A DNA stretch of 64,000 nt. Source: Planctomycetota bacterium (lineage in GTDB: Bacteria > Planctomycetota > Phycisphaerae > Phycisphaerales > UBA5793). The notes under the pieces were generated by a model. That model saw only the letters and a list, made by a program, of their open reading frames with translations, did no database searches and was not told the DNA's origin. How positions within the stretch are numbered: position 1 is the stretch's first letter; the number at the start of each line of letters is the position of its first letter. Shown one piece after another: positions 24,542 through 33,653 of this stretch. Location of the stretch: contig CAUJHZ010000072.1 of assembly GCA_963205185.1 (NCBI GenBank), positions 1 through 64,000 of the forward strand. The letters run 5' to 3'. The position numbers and the translations under genes were made by a program.

Positions 24542-27500
24542 ATGTTGATTATCCACGCCAACTGGTCCGCGCATCGACTGGCGTTCTGGGCGGAATCCAC
24601 CGAAGCGGTTCGGGAAGCGCCGCCGCTGTCCAATGGCGCAGCCGCGCCGGCAGCCGGCGACGGCCATGCGCCGACGCATCCCTATTCACCTCTCCCACTC
24701 GCACTCGAAGAAGCGCTGGCCGAACTCGGGGTGGACCGCTCGTCGCTGGCGCCGTGCATCCTGCGCCTCCAACTGCCTTCGCTGGGCGCTTCCCCGGCCC
24801 CCAGCCCGTTGGCGCTGACCGAGGCGGGGCTCGATGCGTCGGCCGTGGCTGCCGAGTCGCTAAGCGTATGGGAGACGCCGGCGGTGGCCGTGCAGGCCGA
24901 GCGCGTGCTGCAGGCGCTCAGCGCGCTGGACCGCGCCGGCGATGACCTGCCCGATTCGATCCGACTGGGCAGTTCGATCGAGTACTGGATCCGCGTCGGG
25001 CGCTTCATTGCCGAACTGCTCGTGGCCCAACGGTTCATTCCGACGCTTGAGCAGGACCTGGGCGGGATGCTCCGCGGGCACTGGCGGCTGTGGGTCGGCG
25101 ACGAGGATGTGGCCGGGCGGATCGGCACGCTGGTGCGGCATATGCCCGCGATCGCGCGCTGCACCGTAGATGAGGCTGCCGGCGATTCGTGGACGATCAT
25201 CGACGACATGACCAACGGGGTGGCCGACGCCGAGATACGGCGCCTTTTTGCCCAAGACGGCATCCCCGAGGCGATCGAAGAGAGCGACCCGCTCAGCGAC
25301 CAGCACGTCGCCTGGCTCACCAGCCTGCTGGGGCGCGAGTCGCAGATGAAACTGCCCGTCTCCAACGCCGTGCAGCTGATGCGCGGCGTGAGGCAGTGGC
25401 TGGGGCGACTTTACGACGTCGGGCAGGGACGCGCGTTCCGCCTGTGCTTCGAACTCGAAGAGCCGGGCGAACTCAAGGACGACGGCGAGTTGTACGCGCC
25501 CGACCGGGGCGTGCTCTGGCCGCTCACGCTGCACCTGCAGTCGGCAGATGAGCCGGGCGTGCGCATCGCCGCGGCGGAGGTCTGGTCGTTCACCGGCGAC
25601 GTGCAGGTGGTGGAGGGTCTGCGCATCGATCAACCGCACGACCTGCTTCTGGGCGAACTGAAACGCGCATCGAAACTTTTCGCGCCGCTCGAGCCCGCGC
25701 TGGTCGAGGCGCATCCGGTCAGCGTCGAACTGACCACCGACCAGGCGTATCTCTTTCTGCGCGAGGCGCGGCGTGTTCTGGAGGAATCAGGTTTCGGCGT
25801 GGTCGTGCCGGGCTGGTGGGACCGGCCCGAGGCGCGCCTGTCGGCGCGGCTCAAGGTGCACAGCGCCGACGTCGATCTCTCGCCGGGCGCATCGCGCGTG
25901 AACGGAACGCGGTCGGCCATCGGGCTCGATTCGATCGTGCAGTACCAGTGGCAGGTGGCCATCGGCAATCACATCCTCACGCGCGATGAGTTCGAGCGGC
26001 TGGCGCAGCAGCGCTCGCCGCTGGTTCGCCTGCACGGCGAGTGGGTGGAGATCAGGCCGCGCGACCTCGCCGGGGCGCAGACGTTCTACGAGCAGGCGGA
26101 AGAGGGGGAGATCACCCTTCGCGAGGCGCTGCGCATGGCGTACGGCACGACGCCCGAGTCGGCCGGGCTGCCGGTGCTGGGCATGGATGCCGACGGCTGG
26201 GTGGGCCAGCTCTTCGGCACGAGCGCCGCGGGGGCGGATGCGCGGGCGATGCCGATCCTGCCCCAGCCCGATGACTTTGTCGGCAATCTCCGGCCGTACC
26301 AGGTCAAAGGCCTCAGTTGGCTGGCGTTCCTCGACCGCTTCGGCCTTGGCGCCTGCCTCGCTGACGACATGGGTCTTGGCAAGACGATCCAACTCATCGC
26401 CCTGCTGCAGGCCGAGCGCGAGCCGGATGCGAGCGGCAACGGGTCCGCGGGGCCGACGCTGCTGGTGGTGCCCACGTCGGTCGTGGGCAACTGGGTGCGC
26501 GAGCTGCGACGATTTTCGCCTGAGCTGCGCGTGCTCGTGCACCACGGCATCACGCGGGCGACGGGCGAGGAAATGATCCAGAACGCGCAGCAGCACGACG
26601 TGGTCATCACCACTTACGCGCTCGTGCACCGTGATCGCGAGACGCTCGGGCGCATCCGCTGGTGGCGCGTGTGTCTTGATGAAGCGCAGAACATCAAGAA
26701 TCCCACGGCCAAGCAGTCGATGGCGATCCGCGACCTGCAGGCCGACCGGCGGATTGCACTCACCGGCACGCCGGTCGAGAACCGTCTGAGCGAACTGTGG
26801 TCGATCATGGATTTTCTCAACAGCGGGTACCTGGGGACGTCGCACGAGTTCCGCAGGCAGTTCGCGCTGGGCATCGAGCGCTACCGCGACCAGCGGCGCA
26901 TCGAGCAGTTGCGGCATCTCATCCAGCCGTTTGTATTGAGGCGATTGAAGACCGACCCCAATGTCATCGCCGACCTGCCCGACAAACTCGAGTACAAGAT
27001 CTACTGCTCGCTCACGCCCGAGCAGGCGCGGCTGTACGAAGCGACGGTGCAGACGATGCTCCAGCAGGCCGATGCGAGCGAAGGCATTCAGCGGCGCGGG
27101 CTCGTGCTGGCGACGCTGGTGAAACTCAAGCAGATCTGCAACCACCCGGCTCATTTCCTGCGTGATGGCGAAGAGGGAAGGGGCGCGATTGTCAGGCCCG
27201 GCCGCAGCGGCAAGACGGCGCGCCTCGTCGAGATGCTCGAAGAAGTTGTCGCCGAGGGCGACGCCGCTCTCGTGTTCACCCAGTTCCGCGAGATGGGCCA
27301 CCTCCTCGCGTCGATGGTTCGCAAGGAACTCGGCGTGGAGGTGCTCTTCCTGCACGGCGGCACGCCCGTGGGCAAGCGCGAGGAGATGATCGATCGCTTC
27401 CAGAAGCGCGACGGCACGTGCCCCGTGTTCGTCCTGTCGCTCAAGGCCGGCGGATTCGGCCTCAATCTCACCGCAGCGAACCACGTCTTCCATTTCGATC

Positions 27501-27790
27501 GATGGTGGAACCCGGCCGTCGAGAACCAGGCGACGGACCGCGCGTTCCGCATCGGCCAGACGCGGGCCGTGCAGGTGCACAAGTTCGTGTGCTCGGGTAC
27601 GCTCGAAGAGCGCATCGACGAGATGATCGAACAGAAGACGGAACTGGCCGAGAATGTCGTGGGCAGTGGCGAGCAGTGGCTGACCGAGCTGAGCACCGAC
27701 CAGCTGCGCGAGGTGCTGGCGCTGCGCTACGAAGATGTGCCCGGCGGCGAGGAGTTGGATGATGCGGCCATCGAGGAGACGACGCCGTGA
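24542..27790 (+). CDS. SNF2-family DEAD/DEAH-like helicase
   Basis: A 1082-residue protein of the bacterial SNF2 (HepA/SWI2-like) ATPases. The first 580 residues are the bacterial SNF2-associated region. Motif I DDMGLGKT starts at about residue 608, motif II is DEAQ at about 713, and motif III reads ALTGTPVENRL. Motif V (GGFGLNLTAANHVFHFDRWWNP) and motif VI (DRAFRIGQ) lie in the C-terminal RecA domain. It should translocate on DNA and remodel nucleoprotein complexes. The stop overlaps the SWIM-domain gene by GTGA, the standard bacterial pairing. The frame is open upstream through the tRNA gene, so I use the first ATG after the tRNA; no strong ribosome binding site marks it. Confidence 0.92.
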   Translation: MLIIHANWSAHRLAFWAESTEAVREAPPLSNGAAAPAAGDGHAPTHPYSPLPLALEEALAELGVDRSSLAPCILRLQLPSLGASPAPSPLALTEAGLDASAVAAESLSVWETPAVAVQAERVLQALSALDRAGDDLPDSIRLGSSIEYWIRVGRFIAELLVAQRFIPTLEQDLGGMLRGHWRLWVGDEDVAGRIGTLVRHMPAIARCTVDEAAGDSWTIIDDMTNGVADAEIRRLFAQDGIPEAIEESDPLSDQHVAWLTSLLGRESQMKLPVSNAVQLMRGVRQWLGRLYDVGQGRAFRLCFELEEPGELKDDGELYAPDRGVLWPLTLHLQSADEPGVRIAAAEVWSFTGDVQVVEGLRIDQPHDLLLGELKRASKLFAPLEPALVEAHPVSVELTTDQAYLFLREARRVLEESGFGVVVPGWWDRPEARLSARLKVHSADVDLSPGASRVNGTRSAIGLDSIVQYQWQVAIGNHILTRDEFERLAQQRSPLVRLHGEWVEIRPRDLAGAQTFYEQAEEGEITLREALRMAYGTTPESAGLPVLGMDADGWVGQLFGTSAAGADARAMPILPQPDDFVGNLRPYQVKGLSWLAFLDRFGLGACLADDMGLGKTIQLIALLQAEREPDASGNGSAGPTLLVVPTSVVGNWVRELRRFSPELRVLVHHGITRATGEEMIQNAQQHDVVITTYALVHRDRETLGRIRWWRVCLDEAQNIKNPTAKQSMAIRDLQADRRIALTGTPVENRLSELWSIMDFLNSGYLGTSHEFRRQFALGIERYRDQRRIEQLRHLIQPFVLRRLKTDPNVIADLPDKLEYKIYCSLTPEQARLYEATVQTMLQQADASEGIQRRGLVLATLVKLKQICNHPAHFLRDGEEGRGAIVRPGRSGKTARLVEMLEEVVAEGDAALVFTQFREMGHLLASMVRKELGVEVLFLHGGTPVGKREEMIDRFQKRDGTCPVFVLSLKAGGFGLNLTAANHVFHFDRWWNPAVENQATDRAFRIGQTRAVQVHKFVCSGTLEERIDEMIEQKTELAENVVGSGEQWLTELSTDQLREVLALRYEDVPGGEELDDAAIEETTP

Positions 27791-28713
27791 GCACTTCGCC
27801 TTCCAGCCGATTCCCGCATCGCCTGCCCGACAAGCCGCGACGGGTGCGCCGCGGCCTGAAACTCAACGTCAAGGCGGACCGGCTCGGGTCGAACCGGCTG
27901 TCGCGGCAGTGGCTCGACTTCGCCCGGGCGTCGGTGGGCGATGCGGCGAAATTCGAAGAGGGCATGAACTACGCGCGGCTGGGGCAGATTGTCAGCCTCG
28001 ACATCCTGCCCGGCCGCATCGAAGCCGCGGTGCAGGGCCGCCACGCCAAGGCCTACCGCTGGGCGCTCAGCCTGCCTCGCTTCGACCACGACACCATCGA
28101 GCGGCTCATCCACGCGCTGGCCGGCGAGGCGCGCCTGGCGCACGGGCTGGCCGAGGGCGAGGTGAGCGACGAACTGCTCGCCGTGCTCGAGTCGCTTCAC
28201 CTGGGCCTGCTTCCCAGGCCCGGCGACGCGGTCGAGCCGCCCACCTGCACCTGCCCAACGATCCGCGATGCCGGCGGCAGCGGCTGGTGCAAGCACGGCG
28301 CAGCCGCGGCGCACCTGCTCACCGAGCGGCTCGACGGCAACCCGGCCACGGCGTGGACGGTGCGCGGCATCGACCCCATCGAACTGGCCGAGCGCATCCG
28401 CCTCAAGCGCACCATCGATTCGGGCGCCGGCCCGGCCACGGCGCACCAGCCGCCCGACCGCTCGATCGCCGCCGAGCCCGTGGCCCTCGATCGCGCGATC
28501 GACTCTTTCTACGATCTGCGGCCGGAAATTCTGAACTTCGAAACGCGCCTGGCCCGGCCGGAAGTGTCGCACGTTCTGGTGCGGCGCCTGGGCCCGTCGC
28601 CGTTCCCTGACAGCCGCTTCCGCATCCTCGGCCTGCTCGCCACGTGCTATGACCTGGTGAGTCAGCAGGTGATCGAGGAGACGGTGGATGGGGCCGACGA
28701 TCAGGTCAGATAG
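27787..28713 (+). CDS. SWIM zinc-finger protein, partner of the SNF2 helicase
   Basis: A 308-residue protein with a SWIM finger CxCx(n)CxH: Cys 154 and 156, Cys 168 and His 170. The segments around it match the partner proteins that sit beside bacterial SNF2 genes. It probably binds DNA or the helicase and targets its action. The GTG start overlaps the helicase stop. The remaining 130 C-terminal residues are not recognisable. Its end overlaps the convergent thioesterase gene by 13 bases. Confidence 0.85.
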   Translation: MSTSPSSRFPHRLPDKPRRVRRGLKLNVKADRLGSNRLSRQWLDFARASVGDAAKFEEGMNYARLGQIVSLDILPGRIEAAVQGRHAKAYRWALSLPRFDHDTIERLIHALAGEARLAHGLAEGEVSDELLAVLESLHLGLLPRPGDAVEPPTCTCPTIRDAGGSGWCKHGAAAAHLLTERLDGNPATAWTVRGIDPIELAERIRLKRTIDSGAGPATAHQPPDRSIAAEPVALDRAIDSFYDLRPEILNFETRLARPEVSHVLVRRLGPSPFPDSRFRILGLLATCYDLVSQQVIEETVDGADDQVR

Positions 28714-29189
28714 CGCTGCGCCATCTTCGGGTCGATGCGCTGCGGCTTGCTGGCGCTGCGCGAGACGAGCACCCAGATCGTCATGGCGCGGCACACGACT
28801 CTGTCATCGCTCGGGCGGTAGATGAGGTAGCGGCGCGGCGAACTCGTTTTGTTGAATCCCTCCACCCACGTTGCCATGAGCAGATCGTCACCGAGCACCA
28901 CTTCGGCCAGGTAGTCGATCTCGTGTCTCCGGACGAACCAGATCAGGTCGCGCTCGATGTGCCACCGATCGCTGTAGCCCAGCGATTCGCTGTGGGCGAC
29001 GGCCATCGATTCAAGCCACTGCACAAACAGCGTGTTGGGCACGTGCGGGATGATGCGGCTGATGTGCTCCGGCCCGATGCGCAGGCGCAGCGTGTATGGA
29101 TCCGGCCGTGGGCAGCCCAGGCGCAGCCAATCGACGCCGGTCGCTCCCGCCGGCGCGGGAAGCGGCGCTTCGCAGGCGCGATCGGTCAT
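28701..29189 (-). CDS. Hotdog-fold acyl-CoA thioesterase
   Basis: A 162-residue single hotdog domain of the 4-hydroxybenzoyl-CoA thioesterase/YbgC type. PHVPNTLFVQWLESMAVAHS stands where the family has the helix with the catalytic Asp; here Asn-Thr replaces the usual Asp-X, so activity is less certain. WFVRRHEIDYLAEVVLGDDLL is the central strand pair. The substrate acyl-CoA is unknown. The stop-side overlap with the SWIM gene is convergent. The start overlaps the DUF971 gene by four bases. Confidence 0.75.
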   Translation of the reverse strand: MTDRACEAPLPAPAGATGVDWLRLGCPRPDPYTLRLRIGPEHISRIIPHVPNTLFVQWLESMAVAHSESLGYSDRWHIERDLIWFVRRHEIDYLAEVVLGDDLLMATWVEGFNKTSSPRRYLIYRPSDDRVVCRAMTIWVLVSRSASKPQRIDPKMAQRYLT

Positions 29190-29539
29190 CCCTGACTCTC
29201 GCGCGGCGGCTCAGTTCTACGGTTGGCGGGATCGATCTCGCGCAGGTAGTCCCACGAGTAAAGACCGGTGTCGTGGCCGTCGGAGAAGTGAATCTTGATC
29301 GCGTAGTGGCCCACGAATTCGGCATCGACGATCGTGAGCGGCTTGCCGTCTGACATCGCCGACTTGGGCAGCACGGCGAGCGGGTTGCGGGCCAACTGGT
29401 CGCGCAGCTCGCGGGCTTCGGCCGAGGGAGACCACTTGCGCAGGTAGGCGACGGAGTAAAAAGACGTGGTGCCGTCGGCCCACTCCACGGTCAGGCCGCG
29501 ATCGCGCTTGATGTCAAGATGTTGAGGTTTGGTGAGCAT
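29186..29539 (-). CDS. DUF971 (GBBH-like N-terminal domain) protein
   Basis: A 117-residue protein from the ATG at 29539, matching the DUF971 domain that also forms the N-terminus of gamma-butyrobetaine hydroxylases: LTVEWADGTTSFYSVAYLRKWSPSAE at the front and the late HFSDGHDTGLYSWDYLREI. Stand-alone DUF971 proteins are often near Fe-S cluster genes, but none is here. Its stop overlaps the start of the thioesterase, so the two are one unit. The frame extends 13 codons further upstream without a usable start signal. Confidence 0.85.
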   Translation of the reverse strand: MLTKPQHLDIKRDRGLTVEWADGTTSFYSVAYLRKWSPSAEARELRDQLARNPLAVLPKSAMSDGKPLTIVDAEFVGHYAIKIHFSDGHDTGLYSWDYLREIDPANRRTEPPRESQG

Positions 29540-29631
29540 GGCGGGACGCGCTGGCGATTGCCGCGCCGGATTGCGCAATGGTAGCGCGGCGGCGGCCTAA
29601 ACTCGTGCGTCCAGGTCATCGGAGCGAGCAC

Positions 29632-30531
29632 GTGGAGCACTTTTCAGACCGGCTGCTGAACGCGATCGGCCGCAAGGGCGCGCCCGTGTGCGTGGGCATC
29701 GACCCGGTGCACGAGCGCCTGCCGGGCGAGTTGAGGCGGCGCATCGACGGGCCGCGCTCGGCGCTGGCGGCGATCAGCGAATACTGTTCGACGGTGCTCG
29801 ATGCCGTCGCCGACGCCGTGCCGGCCGTCAAGTTCCAGAGCGCGTGTTTCGAGCGCTACCGCGATGAAGGCGTCGAGACGCTCTACAGCCTGATTGCCGA
29901 CGCGAGCGACCTGGGCCTGGTGGTCATCCTCGACGCCAAGCGCGGCGACATCGGCATCTCCGCCGATCATTACGCCGCAGGGATGTTCGAGCCGTGGGTT
30001 GATCGCGATGAACTGGCGCCGCGCCTCGCCGTGCCGGATGCGGTGACGATCAATGGCTATCTCGGCGGCGACGGTATCGAGCCGTTCTGCAAGGGCGGCC
30101 GCGGCGCCTTCGTGCTCGTGCGCACGAGCAACCCCGGCGGCGATGCGATCCAGCAGGCGCGACTCGAAAGCGGACTCAGCGTCGCCGAGCACGTGGCTGG
30201 CGTGGTCAATGAACTCGCGCGTGAGCACATGGGCACGCTCGGATACAGCGATCTCGGCGCCGTGGTCGGCGCCACCAAGCGCGATGAGATCGCTTCGTTG
30301 CGGTCGCTCATGCCGCGCTGCATCTTCCTCGTGCCCGGCTACGGCGCGCAGGGCGGCGGCGCCGAGGACGTGAAGGCGTGCTTCAACAAAGACGGCCGCG
30401 GCGCGATCATCACCGCCAGCCGCAGCGTGATCTATGCCTACGAAGAGGACGACTCCCAGCCGTGGGCGGACGCCGTGGCGGAGGCGGCGCAGGTCTTTGC
30501 GGGCGAAGTGGGGGAGATTGCGCCGGTGTGA
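29632..30531 (+). CDS. pyrF: Orotidine 5'-phosphate decarboxylase (type 2)
   Basis: The last step of UMP synthesis. A 299-residue protein of the longer type 2 class. CVGIDP near the start, VKFQSACFERY, the catalytic DAKRGD at 101-106, and RTSNPG and LVPGYGAQGG around the phosphate site are all present. GGAG eight bases before the GTG at 29632 fixes the start; the upstream 18 codons are unlikely to be translated. It is followed 35 bases later by the solute-binding protein gene, but no other pyr gene is present. Confidence 0.95.
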   Translation: MEHFSDRLLNAIGRKGAPVCVGIDPVHERLPGELRRRIDGPRSALAAISEYCSTVLDAVADAVPAVKFQSACFERYRDEGVETLYSLIADASDLGLVVILDAKRGDIGISADHYAAGMFEPWVDRDELAPRLAVPDAVTINGYLGGDGIEPFCKGGRGAFVLVRTSNPGGDAIQQARLESGLSVAEHVAGVVNELAREHMGTLGYSDLGAVVGATKRDEIASLRSLMPRCIFLVPGYGAQGGGAEDVKACFNKDGRGAIITASRSVIYAYEEDDSQPWADAVAEAAQVFAGEVGEIAPV

Positions 30532-30566
30532 GCGCCATGGCGAGTCGGGGTTCTGGAGACTGATCG

Positions 30567-32093
30567 GTGCGCGTGGACTGGCTCAAGTGGAGTTTTCTGC
30601 CGGCGCTGCTCGTCGTGCTCGGCGTGCCGTTTCTGTTTCGGCCGCGAGTGGCGGCGGTCGACGGCGATGCGCTGCGGCTGGTCATCATCACGCCGCACAA
30701 CGAGCAGATCCGGACCGAGTTCTCGCTGGGTTTCGATCGCTGGCACCGGGCTCACTACGGCGGGCGCGGCGTGGTCATCGACTGGCGCACTCCCGGGGGC
30801 ACATCGGAGATCCGCCGCCAACTCTTCGCCGAATACGAAGCGGCGCTGCGGCGCGGCCCGATCCAGCCGGGCTCGATGAGTTATGACCTGCTCTTCGGCG
30901 GCGGCAGTTACGAGCACAACCAGATGATGAAGCCCATCACCGCCACCGGACCCGACGGGCAGCCGAACTCCGCGACGGTGAGCATCGCCGTCGAGTTCAG
31001 CGCCGAACAGTTGTACGAGTGGTACGGCGAAAACCAGATCGGACGCAACGTGCTCTATGAGCCCGGCCTGCACTGGTTCGGCACGGCGGTGTCGGGCTTT
31101 GGCATCGTCTACAACATCGACGTGCTCGATCGACTCGGCGTCAGCCGGCCGCAGACTTGGGAAGACATGACCGATCCGCGGCTGGTGGGCTGGGTGGCGC
31201 TGGCCGATCCGGGACAATCAGGCTCCATCGCCACGGCGCTGGAGGTCATTCTCCAGCGGCTTGGCTGGCGGGAGGGCTGGCGCATCCTGCGCGAGTCGGC
31301 CGCCAACACGCGCTACTTCGCCGACTCGTCGAGCAAGATCCCCATTGACGTCAGCCTCGGCGAGGCGGCGATGGGCATGTGCATCGACTTCTACGGCCGC
31401 ACGCAGGCGCAATTCATCCGCAACGCTGACGGCAGCGAGCGCGTCGGCTATGTCGATCCGCCGCGCCTGTCGGACATCGATCCCGATCCAATCAGTCTGC
31501 TCAACGGCGGGCCGCATCCCGAACTGGCCATCCGCTTCATCGAATACTGCCTGACGATCGAGGGTCAGGCGCTGTGGGATTTTCCAATTGCGCAAAGCGA
31601 GGGCGATCTCGGGCCGCGGCAGTTTGAGCTGCGCCGCCTGCCCGCGCGTCGCATCATGTACGAACAGTACTTCGATCGTTTGATCGACGAAGTGAACCCG
31701 TTCGAACTCGCCGAGCCGATCGACTCGTGGAATCCCGACATGCGCAGCTTCGTCGCGCCGCTGCTGGGCGCGATGGCGATCGATAACCTCGATGAACTGC
31801 AGGCCGCGTGGAAGGCGATTCACGCGCTGCCGGCTGGTGACGCGCGGCTCGCCGAAATGCGGCGGCTGCTTAATGCCATGCCGGCAGTCACGCTGCTCGA
31901 CGGCACGGTGGTGTCGCTGGATTCCGCGGAGCATCTGGCCGCAATTCGCGCTGACTGGAAAATGGCCCGCTCGGCCGAGGGTCTGGCCCGCGGGGCCGAC
32001 CCGCTCAAGGCCGAGCATGACCGCATCGCCTGGGCGGAGTTCTTCCGCTCAAACTACGCGGCGATCGTAGAGTTGGGTGAATCGAGCCGATAA
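30567..32093 (+). CDS. Extracellular solute-binding protein, orphan
   Basis: A 508-residue protein with a single N-terminal hydrophobic segment (SFLPALLVVLGVPFLF), a signal anchor without a lipobox cysteine. The rest resembles iron(III)/thiamine-type periplasmic binding proteins (LVIITPHNEQI, GFGIVYNIDVLDRLG, TWEDMTDPRLVGWVALADPGQSGS). About 130 C-terminal residues extend beyond the core. No permease or ATPase gene adjoins it: pyrF is upstream and pyk downstream. It may serve transporter subunits encoded elsewhere or act as a membrane-bound sensor. The start is GTG. Confidence 0.75.
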   Translation: MRVDWLKWSFLPALLVVLGVPFLFRPRVAAVDGDALRLVIITPHNEQIRTEFSLGFDRWHRAHYGGRGVVIDWRTPGGTSEIRRQLFAEYEAALRRGPIQPGSMSYDLLFGGGSYEHNQMMKPITATGPDGQPNSATVSIAVEFSAEQLYEWYGENQIGRNVLYEPGLHWFGTAVSGFGIVYNIDVLDRLGVSRPQTWEDMTDPRLVGWVALADPGQSGSIATALEVILQRLGWREGWRILRESAANTRYFADSSSKIPIDVSLGEAAMGMCIDFYGRTQAQFIRNADGSERVGYVDPPRLSDIDPDPISLLNGGPHPELAIRFIEYCLTIEGQALWDFPIAQSEGDLGPRQFELRRLPARRIMYEQYFDRLIDEVNPFELAEPIDSWNPDMRSFVAPLLGAMAIDNLDELQAAWKAIHALPAGDARLAEMRRLLNAMPAVTLLDGTVVSLDSAEHLAAIRADWKMARSAEGLARGADPLKAEHDRIAWAEFFRSNYAAIVELGESSR

Positions 32094-32104
32094 GAGTCCG
32101 ATCC

Positions 32105-33595
32105 ATGTGGCGAAGCCGCAACACTCTCACCAAGATCGTCGCGACGCTGGGCAAGGCGAGCAGCGATGCCGCGACGATTCGCAAACTCGTCGAAGCCGGG
32201 GCTTCGGTCTTTCGGCTCAACTTCTCGCACGGCAGCCTCGACGATCACCTGCAGGTGTTGCGCAACGTGCGACAGGTGGAAGCCGAACTCGGGTACCCGA
32301 TCGGGGTGCTTGGCGACCTGTCGGGCCCGAAGATTCGCGTGGGGCAGGTCATCGAAGGCGGCGTGCACGTTGAGGCGGGTCAGGACGTGGTGTTTCAGCG
32401 CGAGCCGCTCGTTGCCACGGGGCCGCGCTTCTCTTCGACTTATCTCGGGCTGGTCAGCGACGTGGCGACGGGGCAGAAGCTGCTGATCAACGACGGCGCC
32501 ATCCGCATGCTCGTCGTCGAACTCAAGCCCGATGAGATCGTCTGCCGCGTCACCACCGGCGGGCTGATCACCAGCGGCAAAGGCATCAACTTGCCCAACA
32601 CCCAGGTGAAATTACCCTGCGTGACTGAGAAGGACTATGTCTGTCTCGAGTGGGCGATCCGCAACGAACTCGACTTCATCGCCATGAGTTTCGTGCGCGA
32701 GGCGTCGGATGTCGAGCTGCTGCACCGGCGCATTCTCGAGATGATGAAAGGCAGCGGGCGGCGTTCGCTGCCGATTATTGCCAAGATCGAGCGGCCCGAG
32801 GCGCTGCACAACATCGATGCGATTCTCGATGCGGCCGAGGTGATCATGGTCGCCCGCGGCGATCTCGGCGTGGAGATGGATCTCGCCGAGGTGCCGGCGA
32901 TCCAGAAGCGTCTCGTCGATGCCGCTCAGCGGCGCGGCAAGCCGTGCATCGTCGCCACGCAGATGCTCGAGACGATGATTTCCAATGCCTCGCCGACGCG
33001 CGCCGAGGCCAGCGATGTCGCCAACGCCATCCTCGACGGCGCGGATGCGGTCATGCTCTCGGGCGAAACGGCCGTGGGCGCGTATCCCGTGCTGGCGGTG
33101 GACACGATGAGCCGCATCGCCGCGGCCACCGAAGAGTATGTGCGCAGCACGCCGCATCGGCCGCCGCCGATGACCACCGAGCGCATGAAGGGGCATTGGA
33201 CCGCCGCCATCGCGCACGGCGCGTGGATGATCGCGCAGGACGTGCGGGCGAAGGTGATTGTGGCGGCCACCGAGTCTGGCCTGACGGCGCTGCACCTGAG
33301 CCAGAACAACTTTCGCATTCCCATCGTCATCGGCTCGGATGATCTTTCGACGTTGCGGCGCATCACGGTGCTCAACGGCGTGACGCCGGTGGCCATCACC
33401 ATGCCGCCCGATCTCGACCAGTTCACCGAACTGTTCGATGAACTGCTGCTCAGCCGTGGGTGGGTCAATCGCGGCGAGCCGGTCGTCATTCTCGCGGGAC
33501 ATCCGAGCGGCCGGGTGGGCTCGACGAATTCGCTGGCGGTGCACTACGTGGGCGACCCATCGACGGGGTATCGCGGCCGCGCGGGTCAGCGGTGA
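32105..33595 (+). CDS. pyk: Pyruvate kinase
   Basis: The last step of glycolysis, making ATP and pyruvate from phosphoenolpyruvate. A 496-residue protein. TKIVATLGKAS and the FRLNFSHG segment near the start, the catalytic IIAKIERPEAL, MVARGDLGVEM, and ATQMLETMISNASPTRAEASDVANAI are the full set of active-site blocks. A B domain and a C-terminal allosteric domain follow. Its ATG lies 11 bases after the stop of the solute-binding protein gene, so they may share a transcript. Confidence 0.96.
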   Translation: MWRSRNTLTKIVATLGKASSDAATIRKLVEAGASVFRLNFSHGSLDDHLQVLRNVRQVEAELGYPIGVLGDLSGPKIRVGQVIEGGVHVEAGQDVVFQREPLVATGPRFSSTYLGLVSDVATGQKLLINDGAIRMLVVELKPDEIVCRVTTGGLITSGKGINLPNTQVKLPCVTEKDYVCLEWAIRNELDFIAMSFVREASDVELLHRRILEMMKGSGRRSLPIIAKIERPEALHNIDAILDAAEVIMVARGDLGVEMDLAEVPAIQKRLVDAAQRRGKPCIVATQMLETMISNASPTRAEASDVANAILDGADAVMLSGETAVGAYPVLAVDTMSRIAAATEEYVRSTPHRPPPMTTERMKGHWTAAIAHGAWMIAQDVRAKVIVAATESGLTALHLSQNNFRIPIVIGSDDLSTLRRITVLNGVTPVAITMPPDLDQFTELFDELLLSRGWVNRGEPVVILAGHPSGRVGSTNSLAVHYVGDPSTGYRGRAGQR

Positions 33596-33653
33596 ACGCC
33601 GATCAGGGTGAATGCCTCAACCGGCCGCGCGGCCGGGCTGATAGTATTGCCGC

